This document shows, in pieces, positions 1 to 8,000 of a stretch of DNA of 64,000 nt. How positions within the stretch are numbered: the first letter of the stretch is position 1; the number at the start of each line of letters is the position of its first letter. Origin of the DNA: Colicola sp016286205 (GTDB taxonomy: Bacteria; Bacteroidota; Bacteroidia; Bacteroidales; Paludibacteraceae); contig JAEESF010000011.1 in the NCBI GenBank assembly GCA_016286205.1, forward strand, positions 1 to 64,000. The letters are read 5' to 3'. The notes beneath the pieces were generated by a model, which made no database searches, had not been told where the DNA came from, and saw only the letters and a list, made by a program, of their open reading frames with translations. A program made the translations under genes and the position numbers.

Positions 1-2567
1 GCTTCTCCCATGCCTTGTCTTTCTGCTCGTTTCATGACGGATTGCATAGGCGGTGTAATCGCCGGCACTCCGTATTGCTTGCAAACGAGATAGAATTGAA
101 GGCAATCGATACAGAAGTTGATATCAGCGTTGTAGAGTTCCTCGGAGTAGCCTTCTTTCCAGAGGTCACCGTCCGTATCATCTGATACTTGTCTTGTTTC
201 TTTGTAGTTCGTCTCATCTGTCATGGTGTGGTAGTAATCGCTATTGGCCATGAACAGCAATCGACGTAGCGTTGACGAATCGAGATTCGGCGGTGCGAAG
301 TTGGAGGTAAAGACGATGTTCGGAGCGTCCTCGTATTTGAGTTCGAAGGACTTCTCGTTCTTCGGGTTGATAGTTATCGACCCGGTAATCATCGTGTAGA
401 ACGTATCGAAGTCTGCATTCTTTTTCAAGTCATCGATTACGATGATATCGGTAGACTTGGAAACGCGGTCGAGGAAGAAGTTATTGTCGGTCAGCTTTGC
501 GGACCGGCCCTGTAAGGTAACGATTTCCGATAGACCGAGTTTCTCGAGTGCGGAGAACATCAGGGATTTACCGGAACCTCCATTCGATACGCCCTCGTGG
601 GAGTTCTTCCATTCCATTGCCCATATTGCTTTGGCATTGGAAGCCACTTTGTATCGATGGATCAGGTAACCGAGGATGTATATCTTGTTGAGCATACATT
701 GTGCTTGGTTGAGAAGCGCGTCCGGAATGGACTCGAGTCTCGGACCATACAAGTTAAACCGGTTCGCCTGTGCGTAGGCAAGGTTGGCCTTATTGTTTTC
801 CTGGTCCGATAATTTGTCGTCTTTCCAGAATTCCGTTTCTTCACGCCAGTATAAACGGCTTGCGTTGATAAGGAAGCGGAAAAAGAGGGACGGATTATTG
901 TCCAGGTTGATGTGCAGCGTGTTGTCTTCCCAATTATAGGTAAAAGAAGGAGCGAGTCGAGTGAACCGATGGGGAATGATTTTTGTGTCCCAGATGTATT
1001 TTCCGCTATTGGGTTTAGTAGTGATTTCTATACCTACATCTTTGGGATCCTTGTCTTTTCCGTCTTCGGTTTTGGTGTTGTCGTAGTTGTTTGATAGCGT
1101 GCAGCATACGTTTTGGAAGAACAGCGTTCGGCTGTCTTTGGTACTGCTTTCGAAGTCGATATCAATCGTATCGAGATCATCGTACATCTGTTTCGCCGTT
1201 TTCTTGGAGTTGATGAAGGTTTCGAGCACATCATTGCCGGCTTGCATGGTTTCAAGGCTTTCGCGTACAAAGTCCCGGATCTGTACCGGTTGGTATTCCG
1301 TGACGGTATAGCCTTTTATGCGTATCAGCTTTATCTCGGTGGAGATAGGGTCTTTGTACTTGTAGAAGCCGTTAAGCCGGAGGAAGTAAAGCAAATTCAA
1401 GGTCTGAATGTTGACCTTGCTTTGTTTCTTTCCTTCGATTTTGGTCCAGAATTTGGCTCTTTTCGCAGAATTGAGCATCTTTACGAATTCGGCTTTAGAA
1501 GGGCGCAGCTCGATATAGTCGCGCAAGTCCTTACATGGACGCATGCGTGCATCTTTGAATTGCGCAAGCCATTCAGGTAATATAATGGTGTAGATGGAGA
1601 TGTACTGCAGGGCCAGGCTTTTGCCTTGTGCTATGCCGGTATCATCTTTGTCGGGCACATTATATACCTTATCTGCGATGGCGAAGAGTTTGTCGATATC
1701 ATCGTTGGTTTTCTTAGCCGTCTCTGAATTGAACCATACCGGGTAATAGCCCATTCCTGCAAGGCACATGGCGTCACGTTCGCCTGAGCAGATGATAATC
1801 TCGGGCAATTTGCCGTTGACTAAGCCGTAAGTCTTATATAAGTCCTCGGCTTTTCCGCCATTGTGCTCGAGTTCGTTGTTGATGGTTTTCATCAATTGAC
1901 TGTGTTCTCTTTGTGCTTCTTCGAGACCGTTGATGTAATTCATCGGTTTCTTTCCGACATAAAAGAAGCGATAAGCCTTCTCGATTTCGAGTGGCTTGTA
2001 GATCTTTTGGAAAGAACCGCAATTGTGGAGGAAGATCGGGTAATCGTCCGAGGATTTGAAAGTAGTTACTTTTCCGTTTTTGCAGATGGAGTACCAGGCA
2101 AGTGCTTTGTACTTGTACTTAGCCATGGCTTCTTTTGTGACTGTGGCTCCCATTACGGCGAGTTCTGCGTCTGAGAGTTCTTTCTCTTCCCATTTGACTT
2201 GTCCTTCTTCGTCCTCTTCGGTGGCAGGGCGTGAACTGATTCTTGCTTTATTAACCTTTGCGTCGAGGCCGTAGCTGATGCCGAATTCTTCGGCGATGCG
2301 GTATAAGGCTTCGTTAAAATGGTTAATCATGCGTTCTTGCATGTAGGCGTCGATAGCGTTCAGCGAAACGTCCGAACCGAAGTCGTGTAGGATCCAGTAC
2401 TTGCCTTTCTCCACGAATTTGAATCCGGCGCTTGCGGTCTTTTCGTCTCTGATACGAAACATACCTTTGCCGTTTTTAGCAAAGATATCGCGTGATTCCG
2501 GATAGAGTTTTTCGAATATCTTTCGACCACCATCGGTGTTGTCGAAGATTTTTTGTTTTAGATCCAT
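1..2567 (-). CDS. TOPRIM primase / SF3 helicase of a mobile element (C-terminus outside window)
   Basis: The reading frame is open on the minus strand from ATG at 2567 to the window edge, giving 855 codons with the C-terminus missing. Residues about 255-310 look like a TOPRIM domain: the glutamate motif SGERDAM and then DKDDTG. A Walker A loop, GGSGKS, lies near residue 662, a Walker B-like VIDD near 709, and a helicase motif C-like VFTSNF near 750. This order matches phage and plasmid primase-helicases of the D5/SF3 type, which prime and unwind an element's own DNA. It is the last of three minus-strand genes seen here, with a 4-nt gap from the gene before it. The context is an integrated element. 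Function is inferred from motifs; the exact family is not certain. Confidence 0.85.
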   Translation of the reverse strand, partial: MDLKQKIFDNTDGGRKIFEKLYPESRDIFAKNGKGMFRIRDEKTASAGFKFVEKGKYWILHDFGSDVSLNAIDAYMQERMINHFNEALYRIAEEFGISYGLDAKVNKARISSRPATEEDEEGQVKWEEKELSDAELAVMGATVTKEAMAKYKYKALAWYSICKNGKVTTFKSSDDYPIFLHNCGSFQKIYKPLEIEKAYRFFYVGKKPMNYINGLEEAQREHSQLMKTINNELEHNGGKAEDLYKTYGLVNGKLPEIIICSGERDAMCLAGMGYYPVWFNSETAKKTNDDIDKLFAIADKVYNVPDKDDTGIAQGKSLALQYISIYTIILPEWLAQFKDARMRPCKDLRDYIELRPSKAEFVKMLNSAKRAKFWTKIEGKKQSKVNIQTLNLLYFLRLNGFYKYKDPISTEIKLIRIKGYTVTEYQPVQIRDFVRESLETMQAGNDVLETFINSKKTAKQMYDDLDTIDIDFESSTKDSRTLFFQNVCCTLSNNYDNTKTEDGKDKDPKDVGIEITTKPNSGKYIWDTKIIPHRFTRLAPSFTYNWEDNTLHINLDNNPSLFFRFLINASRLYWREETEFWKDDKLSDQENNKANLAYAQANRFNLYGPRLESIPDALLNQAQCMLNKIYILGYLIHRYKVASNAKAIWAMEWKNSHEGVSNGGSGKSLMFSALEKLGLSEIVTLQGRSAKLTDNNFFLDRVSKSTDIIVIDDLKKNADFDTFYTMITGSITINPKNEKSFELKYEDAPNIVFTSNFAPPNLDSSTLRRLLFMANSDYYHTMTDETNYKETRQVSDDTDGDLWKEGYSEELYNADINFCIDCLQFYLVCKQYGVPAITPPMQSVMKRAERQGMGE

Positions 2568-2571
2568 ACTC

Positions 2572-2856
2572 TTATAAGATTATGTCTTTTAAGTAATCAC
2601 TGATTCTTTTTTTGTAATATGTCTCGAAAGATATTTCGGGGAAGTTGATTACGTGACCATTGATTTCGTATAACGCTTCGGTTTTGTCTACATAGTCGAT
2701 AGCGAATGGTCTTAATAAATCTTCTCGTATTCTTTCGATGATTACCAATCCGTCTTCTCTATTAGTAGCTGTGAAACTTGCTACGAAGTTTATTTGACCG
2801 TTTGGTAATGGCATTCCGATTTTTTGTACGGTAATTAGTTCTACATTTCCTAACAT
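2572..2856 (-). CDS. hypothetical protein, 94 aa
   Basis: I do not recognise this short protein. It has no signal peptide or membrane segment and is fairly acidic. ATG at 2856 overlaps the end of the preceding gene by 7 bp, and the stop lies 4 nt before the primase start. It therefore sits inside a tightly packed replication operon. Its position suggests an accessory replication or regulatory function for the element, but nothing in the sequence shows this directly. Confidence 0.7.
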   Translation of the reverse strand: MLGNVELITVQKIGMPLPNGQINFVASFTATNREDGLVIIERIREDLLRPFAIDYVDKTEALYEINGHVINFPEISFETYYKKRISDYLKDIIL

Positions 2857-3116
2857 TGTTCGTAAAGTTTTGGGTAACCTAATTCATTGAGAACCTCGTC
2901 GATCTTAATCATTGCGAATCGAGTAGGTTTGTTCTTTGCATTGATCCAGTTGGACCATAAAACTCTATCTTTTGATTCTTGTATATTCATCTTACAAGCT
3001 TCAAAGATTTTTTGTTTTATCAACGCTGCCGTTTCGGCATTTACTTCTCCTCTAATGAGGAAATTCCTTAGTAATTCCTTTTGTTCCATTGCTTTGGTAC
3101 GATATTTGTTTAACAT
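2850..3116 (-). CDS. hypothetical protein, 88 aa, first gene of the minus-strand element operon
   Basis: This is a small charged protein rich in Lys and Glu, with no recognised motif. ATG at 3116 is the first start after a consensus promoter whose -7 box is at 3144-3137. A second in-frame ATG, nine codons on (MEQKEL), is also possible. It leads the operon that runs into the primase/helicase and faces the XRE repressor gene across about 117 bp. That is the usual layout of a lysogeny or maintenance switch, so an early-expressed element gene is a fair guess. Confidence 0.7.
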   Translation of the reverse strand: MLNKYRTKAMEQKELLRNFLIRGEVNAETAALIKQKIFEACKMNIQESKDRVLWSNWINAKNKPTRFAMIKIDEVLNELGYPKLYEQC

Positions 3117-3136
3117 TGTTAAAATAAATTACGGTG

Positions 3137-3167
3137 CAAAGGTATCACTTTTTTACGATATATGCAA
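3137..3167 (-). promoter_or_regulatory. Bacteroidota promoter for the primase operon
   Basis: On the minus strand, TTG (3167-3165, within TTGCATA) is followed after exactly 20 bp by TACCTTTG (3144-3137). This matches the Bacteroidota -33/-7 consensus. The expected start of transcription is near 3130, about 14 nt before the ATG at 3116. It lies back to back with the repressor promoter. Confidence 0.75.
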
Positions 3168-3221
3168 AATTTTTGAGATATTTTTTTCATTTTTATCGTT
3201 TTTTATATAATTTTTTTTAAT

Positions 3222-3229
3222 TAACTTTG
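3222..3229 (+). promoter_or_regulatory. -7 box of the repressor gene, almost no leader
   Basis: TAACTTTG matches TAnnTTTG but ends only 4 nt before the repressor ATG at 3234. The expected transcription start falls at or next to the ATG, which suggests a leaderless or nearly leaderless message. The -33 position carries TTT instead of TTG, so the promoter may be weak or regulated. Confidence 0.6.
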
Positions 3230-3233
3230 CATT

Positions 3234-3566
3234 ATGAAAGAGATTTTGAAAAACATTGAAGCGATACGTCGCGAAAAGGGCGTAAAGCAAGAAGTTTTGG
3301 CAAAAATGCTTGGTGTGCGCCAGAACACGTATTCACAGTATATCACTCGAAATGAGGATATCAAGTTAGGACGATTATCACAGATTGCTGATAAATTGGG
3401 TGTTTCCGTGGTTGATATTATAGTCTATCCGGAGAAGTGGGTGAAGGAATCCGAGTCCGTAGCATGCGAAGCGTGCAAGGAGAAGGATAAACTGATTCAG
3501 CAATTAACGAATTACATATCCTTGTTAGAGGGTAAGGTTACTTTGGTCCAGAAACCCAAACGATAA
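3234..3566 (+). CDS. XRE/Cro-CI family repressor-like regulator
   Basis: This is a 110-residue protein with an N-terminal helix-turn-helix (residues about 5-60). The core KQEVLAKMLGVRQNTYSQYI is typical of the XRE family. A CEAC pair and a helical, coiled-coil-like tail (KDKLIQQLTNYISLLEGK) follow. Such proteins bind operators as dimers and control mobile-element genes. It is divergent from the primase operon and heads a three-gene rightward unit, and its stop overlaps the next ATG by one base. The element-repressor role is inferred from family and position. Confidence 0.85.
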   Translation: MKEILKNIEAIRREKGVKQEVLAKMLGVRQNTYSQYITRNEDIKLGRLSQIADKLGVSVVDIIVYPEKWVKESESVACEACKEKDKLIQQLTNYISLLEGKVTLVQKPKR

Positions 3567-3901
3567 TGTATATGCCGGCAATTGATGAATCTTTTAACCT
3601 GGAGCGTGCGTTAGTAGCGATGGGTTTTGATGTTCATGAGAGTGATAAAGCACGTATGGTTGCTTTTGGTTTTATCGATTTGTTTGGCCGCGATATCACT
3701 GTCGAGTTTAATAAATCGTATATTAGTGATACGCGGTTAGACATGAAGATATCAGCAGATTGTGATGGATTAACGGATGTTATTTACATGGGCGTAGCTC
3801 CTGTGAATGCGCGTGACTTTGAAATGATCATGTCTTATCTGTTACCGAGTAGAGAATTCTTGAATCATCTTGGTATCTTGGATATCGAGAAAAATTTATA
3901 A
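3566..3901 (+). CDS. hypothetical protein, 111 aa
   Basis: I do not recognise this protein. It is soluble, mixed alpha/beta in character and slightly acidic, with no signal peptide. Its ATG shares a base with the repressor stop (TAATG), so translation is probably coupled. A second in-frame ATG two codons later is possible. It lies between the repressor and another unknown gene just before the attachment-site repeats, so it is cargo or regulation of the integrated element. Confidence 0.7.
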   Translation: MYMPAIDESFNLERALVAMGFDVHESDKARMVAFGFIDLFGRDITVEFNKSYISDTRLDMKISADCDGLTDVIYMGVAPVNARDFEMIMSYLLPSREFLNHLGILDIEKNL

Positions 3902-3905
3902 TCGT

Positions 3906-4223
3906 ATGGAAGATGCGTTGAAGATTATAGAGCAGTTTGAGAAATTGCCTAAGTATATAAGGTATAAAGACGATTGCTATGTACCTATTATATATAAGCA
4001 TGAGAATTCTTTCCATGATCGAGCCTATTGGGCGATGTATGCCAAAGAACTTCAAAATGGCTTTAGTTCAAAGAAAGTTTTATTTCATGTAAAGGCTTCT
4101 CTGCTTGGTAATGTTCTTTGGCAATTTGAATGCCAATATGACCATTTGAATGTCGAGAAGATTATACGTGATAACGAGTGGTTCGGAAACGAACCTTATG
4201 AGATAGATTTTTGCAACGATTAG
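3906..4223 (+). CDS. hypothetical protein, 105 aa, last gene before the attachment region
   Basis: The ATG at 3906 (MEDALKIIEQFEKL) is preferred over an upstream in-frame start that would overlap the previous gene by about 30 bp. The protein is soluble and aromatic-rich, and I do not recognise it. It starts 4 nt after the previous stop and is the last gene before the GTAAC repeats and the tRNA-Ser 3'-end copies. It therefore marks the right-hand gene end of the element. Confidence 0.65.
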   Translation: MEDALKIIEQFEKLPKYIRYKDDCYVPIIYKHENSFHDRAYWAMYAKELQNGFSSKKVLFHVKASLLGNVLWQFECQYDHLNVEKIIRDNEWFGNEPYEIDFCND

Positions 4224-4224
4224 C

Positions 4225-4280
4225 GTAACACAAGTGTAACAAGTGATACGCAAATGTAACATAAATTATTAACTGGTAAC
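4225..4280 (+). repeat. phased GTAAC repeats, possible integrase arm-type sites
   Basis: GTAAC occurs at 4225, 4236, 4256 and 4276, and a related GATAC at 4246. The start-to-start spacings are 11, 10, 10 and 20 bp, close to whole turns of DNA. The array begins at the stop of the last element gene and ends about 30 bp before the first tRNA-Ser 3'-end copy. That is where tyrosine recombinases usually have arm-type binding sites. The binding role is inferred. Confidence 0.5.
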
Positions 4281-4311
4281 CATTGAGAATAAACGATTTA
4301 CGATAGCGGAT

Positions 4312-4346
4312 TGTTTTCGGGGGTTCGAATCCCTCACTCTCCGCAA
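4312..4346 (+). other. attachment-site copy 1: tRNA-Ser 3' end
   Basis: These 35 bp contain a tRNA T-arm (GGGGG, TTCGAAT, CCCTC) and an acceptor 3' strand ACTCTCC followed by G. That pairs with the usual 5' end (GGAGAGT) of a serine tRNA. No 5' half, D-arm or anticodon arm lies upstream, so it is not a complete tRNA. 33 of 35 bases match the second copy at 4436-4470. It is read as an att site left by integration into a tRNA-Ser gene. Confidence 0.75.
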
Positions 4347-4390
4347 GGCTTGTAAAATCAAGGGTTGTGAGTGATTGAAGATTTGTTGCC

Positions 4391-4406
4391 GTAACGTGGC
4401 TGTAAC
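4391..4406 (+). repeat. second pair of GTAAC repeats
   Basis: GTAAC occurs at 4391 and 4402, again 11 bp apart, upstream of the second tRNA-Ser 3'-end copy. This repeats the arrangement in front of copy 1. It suggests that the 124-bp segment between the copies is the remaining right end of an older integration. Confidence 0.4.
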
Positions 4407-4435
4407 AAAAATTCAAGAATTGTCCGGAAGAAGTA

Positions 4436-4470
4436 TGTTTCCGGGGGTTCGAATCCCTCACTTTCCGCAA
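4436..4470 (+). other. attachment-site copy 2: tRNA-Ser 3' end next to a terminator
   Basis: This is the second copy of the tRNA-Ser 3' end, 124 bp after copy 1 and differing at two positions. It is followed within 11 bp by a hairpin and T-rich run, as expected for the terminator of a tRNA transcript. Copy 2 is therefore probably the original chromosomal junction. The intact tRNA-Ser should lie left of the window, beyond the element. Confidence 0.7.
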
Positions 4471-4480
4471 ACAAAACATG

Positions 4481-4527
4481 AGACCTGTCTGTCCAAGTTT
4501 ACTTGAGCAAGCAGGTCTTTTGTTTTG
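4481..4527 (+). terminator. hairpin terminator after the tRNA-Ser remnant
   Basis: AGACCTG (4481-4487) pairs with CAGGTCT (4512-4518), and TTTTGTTTT follows. The 24-nt loop contains a smaller CTTG/CAAG hairpin. It faces the plus strand, so it probably ended the original tRNA-Ser transcript. The stem could also slow transcription arriving on the minus strand from the gene ending at 4580. Between it and 4580 I see nothing else. Confidence 0.6.
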
Positions 4528-4579
4528 GTTGCAAGGATGCCATCGGCAGACTTTATGGATTACGCAGAAATCCCTCTTC

Positions 4580-5014
4580 TTAACCCCCTTTGGCGTTTTT
4601 TTCTATCATTTTATCATTCCGGATTTTGAGGAGTATCATAGCAAGAGCTGCTGTCAGAAGGAATCCGAACGGAACATCTCCAACCGGAACCATTCCACCA
4701 ATAGGTTCATCATCGTCATCTATATCCAATCCTCCTCCTCGGCGTGGTTGAGGAGCGTTAGTAGTATATGGCACACGTACCGTTCCATCTGCATTAAGTT
4801 CTTGGACATTGGTCCGGGTTGTTGTTATCAGATAGACAGGACTAGTGCTGCAGAACACTACTTTGGGTTTCTCTGCCGATGCACTGATAGCCATCTCGGC
4901 TGTGCTGTAGATACCTCTGTCGGTAGGTGCTTTATACCCTGAACCATACACCACAGCATGCGCTGCAGTGCATATACATAGTAGAAGTATTATGATGTTT
5001 ATTAATTTTCTCAT
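4580..5014 (-). CDS. small exported protein with C-terminal membrane anchor
   Basis: This 144-residue protein has a signal peptide (residues 1-20, ending AAHA) and a polar middle with an acidic patch (DIDDDDE). A C-terminal block follows: PVGDVPFG, about 15 hydrophobic residues, and a Lys/Arg tail. That tripartite ending resembles CTERM-type sorting signals, though I cannot assign a known class. Its ATG overlaps the stop of the large T9SS-tailed gene by 4 bp (ATGA), so the two are probably translationally coupled. It may anchor or partner the large protein at the cell surface. Function unknown. Confidence 0.7.
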   Translation of the reverse strand: MRKLINIIILLLCICTAAHAVVYGSGYKAPTDRGIYSTAEMAISASAEKPKVVFCSTSPVYLITTTRTNVQELNADGTVRVPYTTNAPQPRRGGGLDIDDDDEPIGGMVPVGDVPFGFLLTAALAMILLKIRNDKMIEKNAKGG

Positions 5015-8000
5015 TTCCTAATCAGCACTTTGCGGCTGACACTTCCTTCTCTAATGATATATACTCCGTCGGGCAGATTATTCAAGTCGTGTCCCATCAG
5101 TCGGCCGAATATATCGTAAATCATTCTGCAGTCTGTACTATTGTTAGGATTCTCTATGCCTGTAGCCACTTCTCCAGTATGGTTTTGTCTGCGTAGTGGT
5201 TTTCTGCCAGTCGGATTGATGAGCGGTGAAGAGACATTGATAGTGATTTCTTGCGAAGCGGCTTTGCCTTCTAGCAGAATGCCTCGATACGGCGGCAGCA
5301 ACACATGATATTCATCCGTATTCACATCGCGATTGAAAGTGGTCATCTCTTGTTTCTTCGGTGCACTGGCTGTTCCTGTAGCCTCCAGATAGTAGCGGCC
5401 GGTTAGTTTATCAGAATTGTCCTCCACCAGTTTGGTGATATCCACGTAGGCGAGTGTCGGATTTCCGAAAAGATATACATTTTCGTATATCTCTTTGAGA
5501 GTCAGCAAGTTTTCACCGTTGTATATTGGTTTACCATAATTGGCGTCACGCGTGATGTATTCGGCTTCTGCCATCCATGTGTGCTTCTTGCGGTCGTAGT
5601 AGTGATACATATGATCCTGCTTAGGCAGACGAATAATCGGATTGACATCATCGTTGTCACAATCGATTCCCACCATTGCAGCAGCTCCCGGTTCAAAAGG
5701 CGTGCTCATGTTTTTGCTAGCTGTTTTCCACTTGTCGCTAGCCGCATTGTACTCAGAGAGATAGATCTCGAAGATAGAGCGGTCGTCTGCCGCTGCGCCA
5801 ACTGTTTGGTTAATAGGAGCCACAACAAAAGGCAGCGTACTCTCAGAAGCAGATACAAAGAGATCTCCGCTGACAACACCCTGAATAGGAATAGATGTCA
5901 GTGTCCATTTCCACGCATATTCCTTGATGTCGATGAAGGCCTTTCCGTGGATTTGTATTTTCTCTTGTCCGGCCATCGATGCATCATCTGGCAGATAGAT
6001 ATTTTCGCACTCGCTGCGGGTATAATTGAGATCGTAGATTGAGTCTGTGGTAGAGAAAGTGACATTGTAGTCCTTGTTGGGTTGCAGCAACACATTCGTC
6101 TCCGCCATAGGGATGAACGAACTCCAACTGTCATCCACATTCCACGGTCCTCCGTTCCATGTGACCTCATCAGGGATGATACGCAACGTAAAATAGGTAA
6201 ATCCTCGTTCGCACCCTTCGTCCTCGTCCTTAAACTGCACATGGAAAGTATAGTCGTAACCTGCTTCCAGAGTTGCAAGTGCAGGACCGAAGATACGAAT
6301 ACTATCTTCCGCGGACATCAACTCGTTGGTCGAACTGGCACGCAATCCAATAGGAGTCCACGATGGACATGTAGAAGAAACTAGGATAACCGTATCCACT
6401 TTATATTCCACGCCATCGTCTCCCCTGATATAGGTCTTGAGGTAGAACTCTCCTTGCGATTTTTTAGCATTAGAGATACGCATCACACGTGGTCTGTCCG
6501 CAATAGCCGCCGGCAATTCTTCCTCATCATCACCAATCATCATTATATTCGTCGTCTGCGTGCTAGGATGGATATGCAGGAAACGCGGAGTAAGACAAAC
6601 CGCCATTCCGTTTTCTGCTGAACCGTTAACCGGGAAAGCCGTATAACTGAGCGAGACGGAAGGTTGCATGGTCGTCGTAACTGTATCCAAAACCAACAAA
6701 CGCTGACGAAGCAGATAATTGATAATCGTCTTCGAGGTCTCCAATGGGTCTGTCGTTCGATAATCTTCTACGGCAGCCTCAATCTGGCGGAAAGAGTAAC
6801 GATAGACTTCTGGATTTGCATTGACGTATGTGGAATCGCCGATCAACCAATCGGCCCGACACGGTGTACTATGTTCTTCCAGTTCGCCCGTAGTGGCGTT
6901 TTGGGAGATATAGGTCAATTCGATATCCAGTGTATAAGAGCGATTACCACAAATATCAACCACTGAGTCACCTTTCGCCTCTCCGTCAATAGTGATTCGC
7001 GTACCGCCGGCAATCATCAGCTCGGCAAACGTACCGCAACCGGATTTGTCGCCGAGGTCCTCCTCGCGAATAGAAACAAAACCATTGTACGTATGGTTGG
7101 TTCGTACTACCAGCGGTTGGGCGATATACATGATGTACCGCTCGACGTCTGCATCCACATGTTCCTTCACGTATTTCACTACCGGAACTTCGGTATTATA
7201 ATACTTCGCATCGAACGAGAGAAGCGACGAACACGTATCTCCACTAGCGATAATATCCTCCTCGCTCGCAGGAATTTGTATGCTGCCGCGTATATTTGAA
7301 CTGCCGGAGTAGTTGTAATAAGTCGTCTCTATCGGGTCGTTGTTAAAATCGCGCCATTGGTAATAGAATGTTGTACTGGATTCGTCTATGGCCTGATAGT
7401 CCACACGCAGATAAGCCGTGATGGAATCAGTCGTTCCTGCGGGACAGTCGTACGTCGAAGCCTGAATAGGCACTACCGGTGGTTTCTGAACGTAGATACG
7501 TATATCGTCGATGGCAAAATCATTACCGTCAGAAGACGTACTCTTATTCATGATACGAACTCTATAGGACGGATAAGTCGTCTCTAACGTAAATTGTACA
7601 GGGAACATGATCTGGTGCCATTTAGCACGCTGCATTCTATTAGATGAACTCCATGCTCCATTGGCTAAATCTTCAGGAGCATTGATACCGAATTCACCGG
7701 TAGTAAACGTCGTTAACGCATGTTCTTCGCCAAATTCGTCTATGCCCACAACGATAAAGTCCATATTAGGCGCACTACGTCCGTTGCTACCGTTTTTTTC
7801 ACTGGATACATCGCATAACCAAGCCGAGAAATACATAATTGCCCCCGGGCACAGATCTGTACTTACTTTCAGGTCGAATACTTGTCCCGGTTGCTGCGAA
7901 CCATCGACATAAAGCATATATCCCTCTTTGGCATTATTAGCTACGTTTTCCGTGGAATCTTTATGTTGGTAAACCTGCGGAGCGGTTCCGCTATCCACCC

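Noticed and set aside
4300..4470. A complete tRNA-Ser gene
   Set aside because: Only the T-arm and the acceptor 3' strand are present in both copies; no matching 5' acceptor strand, D-arm or anticodon arm is found upstream.
4162..4479. Minus-strand ORF with RDSNPR and ESEGFEPPK peptides
   Set aside because: These peptides are the usual false translation of tRNA T-arm/acceptor sequence; the frame lies over the two tRNA-Ser 3'-end copies and is not a gene.
4478..4942. Plus-strand ORF of 154 residues
   Set aside because: It overlaps the minus-strand exported protein (4580-5014), which has a signal peptide and a coupled neighbour; the plus-strand frame has no recognisable protein features.
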